Shown one piece after another: positions 16,309-29,521 of a stretch of DNA of 64,000 bases (its first letter is position 1; every line of letters starts with the position of its first letter). The DNA lies in the NCBI GenBank assembly GCA_010279815.1, contig QEOQ01000207.1, positions 1,456,078-1,520,077 of the forward strand, read 5' to 3'. This DNA is from Brachionus plicatilis. Its lineage: Eukaryota > Rotifera > Eurotatoria > Ploima > Brachionidae. The notes under the pieces are model-generated. The model did no database searches. It was not told the DNA's origin and saw only the letters and a list, made by a program, of their open reading frames with translations. A program made the position numbers and the translations under genes.

Positions 16309-19300
16309 ATGATTTTTCTTAGAGTGAATATATCTCATAAATGGTTCAAAAAAATGTCTAAAGCAAAATTTTTCTATTTGGTGGTTTTTGTATTGTCTGT
16401 AACTTATCGAATAGAGTCTCTTAAAACCTGCATTGAAAAACCGATAGAGCTTAGAGTAGAAAATGCCGAAGTGATTTGCTCTGGTATTGTGAGAAAAGTT
16501 GACTGGAATCATTCAGACCAAACATATGGAGCGTTTGTCCAACTTAACAATATCGTCAAAGGTGCTTCACTTTTAAATGATCATTTAAATATAAGCTTGG
16601 TTAATAAAGACTCAATGCGTACAAAACCAATAGATAAAGATGAAACGTGGAAAAATTTAGTGTATATTAAAAATTTCGGTTCCAAAATTTGTGAATCAGA
16701 TGTCAGAACAAATGATGTTCGAATTTTTTTAGTCAAATTCGATGCGAAAAAAAAACATTTAGTGCTTAATTCAAGTCTGATTCGTATTTCGCCAGTCAAG
16801 ACTCAAAATTTTGAAATCATTTCAAACAATTTTAATTTCAATTTTACCAAATGTAAGATTTTAAAATAAAATTTAAAATAAAAAAAATTTAAATTTAGAA
16901 TCTTTTTGAATTAAGTTATATTTTTCCATTGGAAAGAATATCTTAGAAGGATTTCACATCAATTTAATTTTTCAAAATAAAAGATTTTTAATTTTATTTT
17001 TACTTTTAAGAAGAAAAAAGAAAATTTAATAAGAGTAAAAAGAGCCATTCAAAATATGAAATTATAAACAAGTATTGACGCTCATTCCATTTAAGCATTT
17101 TTTTTTAATTTAGTGCCTGAGAAAAAAAAACTCGAAAATTTCTATGATTAATTTTGTTTTTTTAATTTCGCAAAAAATTCGGATTATATATTTTTAAGTG
17201 AAAAAAAAGTTTTCCATGTTTAAAAAAATACAAAAATTCAGTCATTTATTATTATTATAAATTTTTTATTAAAATTTTTTAATTCAACATGCTCAAATAT
17301 TTTCGAATGTTTAAATTCAATTCAAACCAAGATTAAAGATGTCTATCATTTATTCCGAGTATAAAGCTTTTTATTCACCATTGCAATACAATTGCGATTT
17401 TAATATGTTTTGGGAATTTTTAAAAATTTAAAAATTCATCTATTCTGAATTTTTTTATATTTTGGAAAATTTTTTTCTTTTTAAGTTTCAAACGAGAAAA
17501 TATCATGTATTTGGGAAAGCTAATATATTTAAATTTAATTTAATTATAAACGTTTTCAATTATAAACTAAAATTCAATTGTTAATTTGTAACTTATACCT
17601 AAAAAAACATTTAGAATATTTGATTGATTAAAAAATCAATAATTTTTAATTATTGTCATTTCTTGTCATTATCGATTATTGTCTTTTTTAGTGACATACC
17701 TTGAATAATTCACAATATTTATGATTTGAAATCTATTAATCAAATAATTTGAAATCATTTAATTCTTGTAAACGTTTGTAAAATTAGGTTTAATCTTTTT
17801 CTTGTCTGCGTAATTTTTTAAATATTACTGAACACATATCTATATTATATCTATATCTATAATCTATTTCAATTTATGTCTTTTCAACTTTCAATTTTTT
17901 TGGTTTTTTAATTTATTTTGATTCTTTTTTTTTATCTCATTTTATTTACTTTAATTTTATTTTTTTTTTTTTTTTTTATTTTTTTNNNNNAGAAAACAAA
18001 TAAAAAAAATAAAAAAAAAATGTACTTATTTATCAAAAATACATTAAAGAAATAATGAATTCGATTAATTAATTTCATAGAATTTATTATTGAAAATTTG
18101 GCCATAACTGATAAAGTAAAAATAATTTTATAAAGTTTATATGTCTTTTTTAATATTATACATGTAGAATTAAAACCTAAGCTAAGAATCGAACAAAAAT
18201 TAAGAAAAGTAAACATTGCAATTCGTTCCTAAACTCATTAAACAAATACCAACTAAAATATGTGATAATTTAATAGTCATTTAAAAAATATGTTTTATCT
18301 TAAAATAATTTTTCAATTGATTTTTTTAAGTTTCACTGGAATTCAAAAAATTTGAATAGAGAATAAAAATAATACCTCGTAAAAGCTTGATAAAATTTTT
18401 AAAATATTTTGATTGTTTTAAAAGATTTTTTCTATAAAATCGTTTTTTTAATTTTTGTTTTTTTATTATATTATTATAAATTTGTTTATATTTTATAAAT
18501 TTACGTGTATGTATTTTTCAGAATCGATTATTATAAGTGGATCAACTTTAAATCTATTTTTAAACTTTCTGTTAACATTTTACACAAAATTTTCTCAAGA
18601 GACCTTAAGTAATATAAATTAATTATAATATAAGTGATTTACCAAATTAAGAAAATTTGAGGTCTATTACTTTTAAACAAAATAAATAAAATTTTTGAAA
18701 CAATTTCAGCAAAGTATTTTTTATTTTTTGACACTTTGCTATTGATAAAGTTTGAAACTTAAATAAGAATATATATTTAAACAAATATTTGAATCTTCTG
18801 ATTTATAGAAAAAATTTAAAAATTTTTTTTATTTTAAGATATTGTTTGCGGTTCATTAGCTCAGGACATATGTGAGTTTGACTCGACATGTTTATTAAAC
18901 CAATTAGCTAATCACGTGAAATGTGAATGTGATATTAGTTGTGACATAAACGAAATGTCATCGCCTGTATGCGGAAGTGATGGTATTTCATATAAAAGTA
19001 TTTGCCATCTAAAACAATCAATGTGTCTCCTACAAAAATCAATTAAAATTATTAATCATGATTCGTGTGGTAATAAATATTTGTCTTTAAATCGGGGCTC
19101 ATAGAACATATATTAATAGCAATAATTGCACATTTCCTTTTTACTTTCAATGAGTTTAATTAAAAAGTTGATTTTAATAATTGTTTTTTAGAACTTATAT
19201 ATAAATTCTAAAATAATATTTGTCACTTTTTTAGCTTATTTTTCGAGCAAATTTTTATGAGGCTGATAAAAAAAGACGCATAGTATAAAAAGCTCTAATA

Positions 19301-22300
19301 CGATTCAAGATTCATTAAGATATTCCATAAAGCTTAGCAAAGACATAAGGATTTTAATTGACATTAGCAATTAAATAACTACCATCTGAATTTGTCCCAA
19401 TAGGTATTGACTTATGAGAAAAATTCTAAAAGAATAATTCAATTGATCATCAGACTATTCATTTTTTGCAAAAAAATATTGTTGTGAAAATTTAACATTT
19501 ATTGATTAGAGTAAATGAAGATTTCAAGAAGCCTGAATAATTTTGGGAAACAAAATCGCTACCAAACAGTTATAAAGTTCTTTGAGCTTCTATTTTTATT
19601 AAATTTTATAAAATTAAATTCAACATGTTTAATAATTGGCCAAGATCGGTTGGAGGAAAAATTGTGTAAAGAAAAAATATGTCCAAATTACAGCGTTTGT
19701 AAATTGGATAAAAATGGTCTTGTTCCAGAATGTGTTTGCCCAACTGAGTGTGAAGAAGAGCCTGATCAAAAGAATAACATGATTATAAGTCGGATTGTGT
19801 GCGGAACAGATGGTCAAGATTATTCGAATTTTTGTGAGCTTAAAAAATACTCTTGCTCAAAAAATCGGGATATAAAAATCGCTTATTTTGGAAAATGTAA
19901 CCCGTGTCATGATGTCACATGTTCTTATCCAAGCATATGCAAACTAAACTCGAATAGAGAAGCCGAATGTGTTTGTGATTATGACTGCGAAGGAACTATT
20001 TTTAAGCCTGTTTGTGGATCAAACGGAAAAACTTATTTTAATGAGTGTTTTTTAAATTTGGAAAGCTGTCGAATGAACATACCCATTCGGGTATTTCAAA
20101 ATTTCGACTGTGCCTATGGTAAATTTTATTTTTGAATTAAATGAAGACCAAATTAAAATATGTTACATTTTATTAAAAATTATTCAAAACGAGCATATTT
20201 TCTTATTTTTTAAATTTAGATTTATCTTAATTCCAAAGAGAATTGGACTCAAATTTCTGTTAATTTTTTTTGTCAATAATTAAATGGTTAATAATGCTAA
20301 AAATAGTTTTTGAAAGATTTTAATTAATTTTTTCCTTTAATTACTATTTTTAAAATTATTTAATATAAAAAATTGAATTTTTCTTAACATAGTTCGAAAC
20401 CCATGCGATGAGCTTCAATGTGACAAATCCATAGGCTCGTACTGTGAAATAAGTTTGCAAGGAAAAGCATTTTGTAAGTGTCGCAATAAATGTGAAAAAG
20501 TATGATAAGTATGATGTAGTCAGCAAATTTTTATTTTTGTTTTTGTAGCTCGTAGATCATGTATGTGGTTCGGACAGAATATCATATGAAAATGAATGTG
20601 TATTGCACAAAGAAGCGTGTTTTAGCAATCAAATGATAACACGCTTGCACGCAGGAATATGTGGTAATTATATTTTTGTAAGCTTTATTAGATATTCGAC
20701 TCCCGGCATTTAGTGATTGAAAATGAAAGCTTTTAAAAATTTAAATTTTTCATCCTGTAAGACCCTTCAATTAATCTAAATAGTAGATAATAACTAAAGC
20801 ATATTAAATTTGATTAATCATTAATGACTATAGATTAAAATGGTTCTAGAGTCGATACTCAATCTAAATTTAAAGCTCATGTTCAATTCTTTTGTCTTAT
20901 ATAATTTCATTAGAAGTTTTTAAAAAATTTTTGTTTTAAAAGTAACTTTTAAAAATTTTTAAAGGTATAATGAATCCATGTGTTGACCATAAGTGTAATT
21001 TTGGTGGTCAATGTGAAATAGTCAATGGAGTACCCTTGTGTAAGTGTATCGAATGTTCAGAAGCTTACAAACCTGTCTGTGGTTCTGATGGAGTTACATA
21101 CAAGTAAAACTTATCAGTTTTTAAGAATTCTGTCAACTTTATTTAACAATAAATAACTTAGCAACATTTGCAAATTGCGCTACGAATCATGCAATAAGCA
21201 GACATTTATTGAAATGAGCTACGAAGGAGTTTGTGATAGATGCAAATCAGTAAATTGTCCTTATTATGGTACATGCGTAGATGATGGTATGAAGACAAGT
21301 TGTGCGTGTCAGGATGTTTGTGCAGACGTATTTTTTGAAAGTTAATTTTTAATTAAAAAAAAAAATTATATTTTTTAGATAAAAATGCCAGTGTGTGGAA
21401 GTAATGGAGTTACTTACCAAAGCATTTGCCATTTACAATTACAATCATGCAACACTAAACAAATGATAACTGTTCTACACAATGGGGGGTGTGATTTATG
21501 CTCTCAGATAAATTGTCTTGCATCAGATTTAGATCCAGTTTGTGGCACAGATGGCATTACACACGCAAATGAATGCCATCTCAAATTGACGGCATGTATT
21601 ACCAAGATTGGGATAACTGTGGCATATCGCGGCCCATGTGATCAAAATCATGATCTGACCATTTATTCAAGTAATAACAAAATCCAAATCACTAAATTTT
21701 CTTTAAAATTATCATTTTTAGCGTTTAAACTAAGTAAAATTTTTAATATTTCAATCATAAATATTTAGTGGAAATTTTTTTAAGAAAAAATAAAATTAAC
21801 TAGTAAAAATAAAAATAATTTATTGAAATTAAATTTTAATTATTTTAAATTAAGTTTGATTTTAATGATAAAGCTAAATATAATAATAAGTTAAATTTAA
21901 AATTTAGTGTAGTGAAAAAATCAATATCAAAAATGTTTAAGCACTATTTCGGTATTCAAAAATAAATTTTTTTTATTAAACAAATAAAAGAAGAAAATAT
22001 AAAAAACTTAGCAATATTTTAAATGTTTTGAAGCCATATTTTAATTAGACAAAACTTGAATGACTTTTTAGCAAATCGATAAATCAATTCTTCATAATGT
22101 TAAAATTTTTGCCACATTCAATTTAACCCTATTTAAGTTTTTCCTCCTAACATTCGTCTCTTTTTTTATTCCCTCTGCGAATTTTTCCTTTCGTAATTTT
22201 TTCAATTTTAACATTTATCCCTTTTAAAGGTGGTACAATGAATAAATATTTGCAAATTATTTCAAAAAAATATAATCATTTGTAACTATTTTTGACTTTT

Positions 22301-25300
22301 TGATTTTTAAAAGAAACTGCATCATTTAATTTACCATTTTTTTTAAAATTTTTATAAATTCTATCAAATTCAAAAAAATCCATATACTTTAATATTGATT
22401 TTGAAAAAAAGAAATATCTTTAATACCTATTTTGAGAAAAATTAAATTTTAAAATAATTTTTTGAATTTATAATAAATTTTCATTTTAGAAAACGTAGTT
22501 AGAAATTGTGAAGAATGTGGTTTTAATTCAGAATGTTTTCATTTCAAAAAAAATAACACCTACAAATGTTTATGCACTAATTTTGATTGTTCCAATCTAA
22601 AAAGGTATTTGACTTTTATAAATTAATTGAAAAATCAATCTTTTGTTTTCTCAAAAGTTAATTTTATTTTAATTAAAAAAAAAGATAAACAAAAGAAAAC
22701 ATAAGCTTAATCCGAAATTTAAAAGCTCAGAGCTTGGTAAAGACTAGCTTCTTCAGCCATAGAAATAATTTTCATAAAAAAACTAAAAACTTGAGTAAAT
22801 AAAGATATTTAAAATAGGCACATTAAAAGAAAACAAAAGACAAAAAATTTGATTAAAAAAATTATAAAAACGATTTTAAGAAAGTTAATTCATTTTTACC
22901 TTAGAAATTTAGTCTGCGGTTCAAATGGCATATTATACGAAAACAAGTGTCAGTTAGAAAGAGATGAATGCTTGAAACAAGCAGTAATTGCCGAACGACC
23001 CGTTACAGAATGTTCAACACCTTGCAAAGGTTTCCAACCATTAATAAATCTTCATACAAATCAAGATTATTTTTGCAAAAACAAAAATGATTGTCCAGCT
23101 GATTCTCATTGTGACATGCGTCATTCAAAATGTTGCTTAATAAGTATATATTTATCTTAATTAATTGAAAAAAATAAATTTAAATCCAATTCTAGAAATA
23201 AGTTATCCTATCGAAAGATCTATGATATGTCATAAAGACTCGGATTGTATTGGGGAGGGAATGCTTTGCCATTTAAAAAAATGTGTAAAAAATTGTACTA
23301 ACACAGAATATGGATGCTGTGATGACGAAAGAACACCAGCGAAGGGACCGACGAAAGAAGACTGTCCCAAAGTTTGCAATTGTCATCCAGCAGGATCTTA
23401 CAATCAATTTTGCGATCCAGTTACTGGAAATTGTCCTTGTCGGCCTGGTGTCCTTGGAAAGCATTGTGATTCTTGTTCAATTGGTTATTGGGGAATCAAG
23501 AAAATTTTAGACTCTAATACCATCGGTTGTCTGCGTAAATAAATAGACATTTTTTCAATTCAAAATTTTTTTTAATGCTTTTAGCGTGTTCATGCAACAA
23601 ATTCGGATCTTTGCGGGAAGATTGTAACCAAGAAAATGGTCAATGTCAGTGTAAAAAAGGAGTCTATGGCCTTAAATGTAATGAGTGTCCTTCAGGTTCA
23701 GAACTAAACTCAGAGGGATGTGTATCAAGTACATAAAATTTAGCTTTTATAATTTTAATCTAAATTTCTATTAAGTAATAAAGCAAAAAGAAAATTTGGA
23801 AAATTTATGCTCGAATGTAATCTGTAATTATCCAGGCTCATATTGTTCTGTCGAAAATGGAATTCCCACATGTGTTTGTAATTCAATTAATTGTGAAAGT
23901 GATGAGATTGAAGTTTGTGGCCAAGATGGTCAAACCTACGCATCCAAATGTGATCTAATGAGACTTTCATGTAATAGACAGATTCCCATTGAAATTGCTT
24001 ATTACGGAAAATGTACCCAAGGTATAAAAATTCTAAAGAATATTTTCTATGTTCTCAATTCCTAATAAAATCCTCTTGGTTCTTTACCCTTAATATTTTT
24101 TAAATTTTAGCCAATTTAATTGATGCTTTAGCTAAACATAATCCGTGGCATAAAGAGTCTAGGAGACATCGAACTAATAGCATCAATAAAACAATCAATC
24201 AACAATATTATAATAATAATGGTAGAATGCAAAATTCACATGAAAATTCTTCAAATTTATATGATCGAAAATCACAACGAGATAATCAAGTCTATAAATT
24301 TGTTAATAAAACAATGAACGATGATAATTTTAAGACTAGTTCATTTATTTTAAGTTATTTAGAGCCAAAATCAGTGGGTAACTCAATTCAAAATTATTCA
24401 AATTTCTACCTTTATCTACTAAGTTTGCTATTTAGTTTAAATTAAGTTATTTAAGTAAAAAAAGATTTGTTATAAAACATTTTTTACATTTAATTTATTA
24501 CTTGTTAAATAAATATTTATTAATTGAATTTGCTTTAAATTGCTTTATTACGTGAAAAATAAGTTTTGACTGCAAATAATAGACTAAAGGTATCTAAAAT
24601 TTTTATTAATTTTTTGCACAGCTAACACCAGCACGTTTTGCTTTGATTTTTTAAAATATTAAAAAATAAATTGTTTATTTTGTCTCCACAGCTTGATTTT
24701 AGTGAATATTTGTTATAATGTTCGATATATGATTTTTATCAAAATTTTATTAAGTTTTAAATTTATTTTTTTAATTTAAAAAGGGTTCACTACTTATCAG
24801 GATTCATCACTTGGTCACAATATTTATGATCATCATGAAAAGCTAATTCCTTATGGTATTTGTCAATTAATCTTTAAAAAAAAAATATTTTATTAAAAAT
24901 TAAGGTACAAAAAAATGTAAAAAAGATTATAATTGTGGAAGAAACATGGAGTGTATAGAGAATATTTGTTATTGCATTGATGATTTTATCCCAGAAAATG
25001 AGCATTGTATTGGTAATAATTGAAAAATTCAAATTATTCACCTTTGGAATTTTTCGTTTATTTTTAGACTCAAAAGCATTGATTCCCAGTAGTAAATTTT
25101 ATAAATCCTTTAAGTTCATTAATAAAGAGCTTAAATAAAAAATCAGATCCAGGCCACAATCAAAAACGATTCGCATTCAATCCATGCAAAAGCAAGCCGT
25201 GTTTTGCAAGAAGTTATTGTGAAAACATAAATAACTCACAGTTTATGTGTTTATGTCCATTAGGAAGATTAGGAAATTTATGCGAAAAAAGTTTATTCAA

Positions 25301-28300
25301 ATTATTGATTTAAAGAAATTAATTTTTTTATTTAATTTTTAAAAGGATATAATTCAGTACTGTTCCCATCATTTCGACCAAAATCTTTTCTTGAATTGAA
25401 TCCAGTCGAAATCAATCTTAATGATTTTGTTCTAGACCTTGAATTCAAACCTTCACAACTTGATGGTACTATGGTTAACTTTATATGCATGACAAGCAAG
25501 CACATTGATTTCTTTACAGTATTCCTTAAAAATGGAAAAATAAAATTGGCGTAATTGGAAAAATAAGTCTTTGATAATTTTTAATTCAAAATTTTTAAAG
25601 AGTCTATCAGAGTGGAAATGGTTTTGAATTGATTGAAATTTCAAGAAGATTATTGATCGGAAGATTTTACAAATTATTCATAAAAATGAAAAAAAAATTT
25701 CTCTTTATTCAACTAGATAACCAATTTCCCTACACAAGTATTTGTAAATTTTAACAAAATTTTATCTAAATAAGTTATTATTTAAGAGAAAACTACAATT
25801 AAATCATGGACAAAAATGCATCGGTTAATCCTAGGAAACATTGATCATTTTGAGCCGATTAAACAAAAGTTTTATTAAAAATTAGAAAAAAATTTCAAGT
25901 TTAACCTTAAAATTTTAGAATGAGAGATTTAAATGTAACCGAAAATTTTCACGGTTGTATTCAGTATTTGAAATTAAAAAATAAACTAATAAATTTATCG
26001 TTCCCGTCAGAAGATATAAAAAATGGAGCAAACATAGGTAAATTTCAATTTAACAATTTTATTAGGAAATTTACTAATTTTAATTGGCGTGTGCTAATTC
26101 ATTAACTAAAATTACTGACTTTTTACCAATTTTACTAGATGAATATAAAAATGACTTACATTTCATAAAATTACTTAGTTAATTTAAAAATGTGAATTTA
26201 TTTTAAAAATCAAGTTTGATGCTAGTTTTTTCAATATTAAATTAAATTTTAAAAAAATAATTTTTTATTTAACTTTTTTAAAATTTTTTATTTATCCTTT
26301 GCCTCTATATGAACCAAATTGTAATAAGCAAAGAATTATTGAGATATTAATTAGAAACCAGATTACAGAATTCACATTTTTCATCCAAAATTCATACCAT
26401 AATATTCTTAATTATCCAAATATTATTCTAATTCATAAAAAAAAATCTAATTGTACAAAACATCCTTCTCTGGCTTAAAAAGATGCTCAAAATCCAGTTA
26501 AACGTCTAACTGCTGATTTTTAGTTTTTTTAAAGTATAATTATGTTTGATTTATAATTTTAATACGATTTAGAAAAATTAATAAGAATAATATCAGTTAA
26601 GCAAATTTAGGAAAAAAAATTTTTTTTAGTAATTTTAGTTAAAAAATAATAAATCGCCATTTTAATTTAAATAAAATTCTAGAAGAATGTCCTGATAATG
26701 AATGCTTAAAAACAACATGCCATTTTGGTCGATGTAGACTAAGAAATTATTTTGATAATAAAGTTACTGCTGAATGCGCTTGCAAAAGAGGTTTCACAGA
26801 TAAAAATTGCAAAAATCAACAAAACCCATGTCTAAGTTCACCTTGTTATTTTTCGAATACAACCACTTGTGTTCCTACAACGACTGGATTCTTTCAATGC
26901 ATTTGTCCAGAAAATTTGGAAGGAGAGTTTTGTGAAAAATCAACTAAAAATAAGAGTCCTTTTGTGGCAAAGCTTGCTGGTAGATCTTTTATCGAAAAAC
27001 CACCCATTGGATTTGATATCAGTTCAATAGAGATGATCTTTTATTCAAATAAACCTGACGGCATACTTTTTTACAATCGAGGTTTTGATATAGATCAATT
27101 TATTGGCGCCAAAATTCATAAAAGTTTTTTTCATTTGATAATTTCAATAGGTCAGAATTATGAAACTATAATGTAAGTTTTGCTTTGGTAAAATTAAAAT
27201 CTTTATTTTTTACAAAAATTTAGTTCACGTTTTCCAATCGATTCAAATAAATGGAACAAAGTTCGAATTATAAAGCAAAACTCAAGATTTAAAATATTTT
27301 TTAACTATGACAAAGAAATTATCAGCAGTTTTAAATATAATAATAATTTTAATCTAAGTGATTCTTTGTATATTGGTGGCATAAAGGAAAGAGCAATTTT
27401 AAATAAAAAATTTACAATGACTGAAGGTCTTGACGGAGCCATTCAAAAGGTATTTAGGGACAAAAATAAAATATGCATTTAAATTGATAAGGAAATAAAA
27501 TTTCAAAAGGCTAATTTCAACAGACTGTTTGAAATTGACTTGAGACAAGATGCCATTCTTCTCAGTGGAATATTGGCCTACAAAGGCTATCCTTGTAATG
27601 TTACATGTCAAAACCAAGGAGTTTGCATTCCACGATTCAATACATTTGAGTGCAAATGTTTAGAAGGATTCAGTGGAAAGATGTGTCAAAGAGGTAATTG
27701 TACAAAAAAGCTTGGATAAATATATTTTTTAAATAATTTTTTGATTTTTTTAGTGAATGGACGAAGTATACGAAATCGTAAATATGTTTTGATTTAAATT
27801 TTTTGATTTTTAAAAAAAAATTATAAACAGATTTAGAAGTAAAAAAAAATTCACCACAATCAATTTATTTCGATGGACATACCGAAATGTTATTAAATGA
27901 AAAAACAAATGACTTTAGCAAAATTCAAAGCATGATTAGATTTGAAATTGTTTTTAGGCCCAAATCTCAAAATGGTCTCATATTGTTTACCGGAAATAAT
28001 CAGTTTGAAAGCTATTTGTATCTAGCACTAATAAATGGCAAATTGGAATACTCATTTAGTTTACCAAATCAAAAGCAGACATTTTACTTTCAAACAAAAA
28101 AAAAAATAAGCAACAATTTTTGGTCGTCTGTTAAAATAGAACGGTTGGAATTTTTGGGTTAAAAAAATCATTTTAAATATTTTATTTTGATAGATATCCT
28201 TATAAGACAAGCTTGATGATCAATAACAAAATAATATTAAATTCAACTTTTGATGAGGTTAATTATATTGGCTATGGCAATTTGGTCACAGATGGGTTTA

Positions 28301-28461
28301 TTAGACTTGGCGGTTACAGAAAGTTACCTTCAAGATTGAGCAAATTTTTGAAAATTGGTTTTCGAGGATGCATTAAAGAATTCAAAGTTGACAATAAATT
28401 AATCAATTTGATAGAAAATAATTTAAATGAAAATTTTTACCCAAATTTGTGTTCAGTATAA
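16309..28461 (+). CDS. AGRN: Agrin, NtA-Kazal-LE-EGF-LamG basement-membrane proteoglycan core
   Basis: Agrin is a secreted heparan-sulfate proteoglycan; NtA binds laminin and the C-terminal LG domains bind dystroglycan and, in vertebrates, LRP4. Twenty-eight exons join in phase to 1934 residues: 16309-16852, 18839-19069, 19645-20118, 20393-20499, 20549-20663, 20965-21103, 21162-21327, 21379-21670, 22490-22604, 22905-23143, 23195-23534, 23585-23728, 23776-24021, 24111-24377, 24784-24855, 24905-25012, 25068-25091, 25147-25290, 25346-25550, 25601-25737, 25797-25868, 25919-26037, 26683-27172, 27224-27449, 27510-27693, 27754-27777, 27831-28143, 28194-28461. Visible in order: signal peptide; NtA (about 40-165, ending LVLNSSLIRIS); eight Kazal/follistatin units (VCGSDG motifs); a Cys-rich insert; two laminin EGF repeats (860-970); a ninth Kazal unit; EGF/LG1; two EGFs/LG2; EGF/LG3. 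No SEA domain was recognised. Most junctions are phase 1. Some small-exon borders (25737-25919) are less certain. Confidence 0.9.
16853..18838 (+). other. First intron of agrin, contains assembly gap
   Basis: This 2 kb intron separates the NtA exon from the first Kazal exon and is the longest in the gene. It has a long homopolymer-rich tract and five undetermined bases at 17986-17990, preceded by a run of T. The open frame that crosses the Ns on the minus strand is an artefact of low complexity. No other gene was seen inside. Confidence 0.75.
19515..19644 (+). other. Possible alternative first exon of agrin with hydrophobic anchor
   Basis: An ATG at 19515, preceded directly by an in-frame TAA, opens a frame that runs without interruption into agrin exon 3. 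It encodes about 43 extra residues: a basic start (MKISRSLNNFGKQNR), then a hydrophobic stretch (FFELLFLLNFI), then Kazal units. In the spliced NtA form this segment is skipped by an acceptor at 19643-19644, in the same phase (1). A hydrophobic, signal-like start downstream of NtA resembles the vertebrate alternative agrin start that yields a membrane-anchored form. Whether it is transcribed cannot be told from DNA. Confidence 0.4.
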
Positions 28462-28588
28462 GATACAATTATTTATCAAAGTTTATAAATAAAAATGATT
28501 CAAAATTTAAAAATTTTATATTTTAATTTAATCGATTTAATAATTAAAAAAATAATCTCAAAAAAGATTAATATAAATTTCTAAAAAA

Positions 28589-29521
28589 TTAGCTGGTTAC
28601 TTTTGAAATAGGCATGTATCCGGACTCGCCTAGTACTCTACAGCCTACTCGACCATCTGGTCGGATCACTATATGGGTAATGCTTCCATGAGCTAGACCG
28701 AATCTAAGCCATGCTTCTGCAGGAAATTGTAAAGCTCGACAAAAAAAATATCGTATTACATTTGCATGACAAACTATAATTTCATGTGAATCTTCTAATT
28801 GTTCCGGAGGAGCTCGAAAAAAATATTTTCTAAAAGCTGCTTCTATTCTACTTCCGTCTTGGAAGAACTGCTAAAAATTTCTGAAAATTAAAAATAAATT
28901 AAATTTTTTTTTAAAACAAATTACATAGAATTCTGGCTTCCAGTGGCCGACCGGAGGTTCGGGAGGAATAGGTGCTCCTTCACATAGCAAAGGATCAACA
29001 TGCACTGGAATATCTTTTGGTAATTTTGTCCTAATAATGTCCGCTGTTTCTACCGCTCGTACCATTGTCGAGTGATGCAGCTTGTTGAACTTGAAGCGTG
29101 AAGACATCTCATCTAATCGAGCACCAGTCATTTCAGCTTGCTCCCTTCCAAGTGCGGTCAGTATCATCATCTCCTTTTCTTTGGCATTTATTTCATATTG
29201 GCCATGGCGAATCAAAAATAAATGTCTAGATGCCTTAGATGTATTTTTTCCTATTTCAAAGTCATCATTACTTTTTTTTTCCACAACATTTTGCTCAGAA
29301 TTTTGAGTCAAATTAGCTTCTGATGACCTCCTCTTTGGTTTTGTTATAGACTCAGTATTCCGTCTATCCCAGTTAAAGTTCCACTTTACCGATGGTTCAT
29401 ATGACGTGGTCCATGAAGCTTTGAGTGATTTTTTTTCAACAAAATCGTTAATGTATAACGCCGAGGTTAATACACAAACCGAACTAGTGGCATAAGTAAA
29501 AATTTTTCTAAAATTGTTCAT
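28589..29521 (-). CDS. PGAM5: PGAM5 mitochondrial serine/threonine phosphatase
   Basis: PGAM5 is a histidine-phosphatase-fold protein that acts as a Ser/Thr/His protein phosphatase on mitochondria, in mitophagy and cell-death signalling. Two exons (29521-28925 and 28870-28589) join at the WKPEFY/QFFQDG boundary and give 292 residues, close to the family's 289. An N-terminal hydrophobic segment (about 8-26) fits the inner-membrane anchor. The multimerisation motif appears as WNFNWDRR (human WDPNWDRR). The catalytic motif is LIRHGQY, with [14 protein letters not shown] downstream, then [17 protein letters not shown] and [17 protein letters not shown] carrying the second catalytic His. Its 3' end lies 127 bases from that of agrin (convergent), and its start lies 112 bases from that of the deoxynucleoside kinase (divergent). 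Confidence 0.95.

Noticed and set aside
17932..18216. Minus-strand frame crossing the N gap
   Set aside because: Low-complexity poly-T/poly-A around undetermined bases; lies inside an agrin intron.
29082..29306. Plus-strand frame opposite PGAM5
   Set aside because: Antisense shadow of a well-supported PGAM5 exon.
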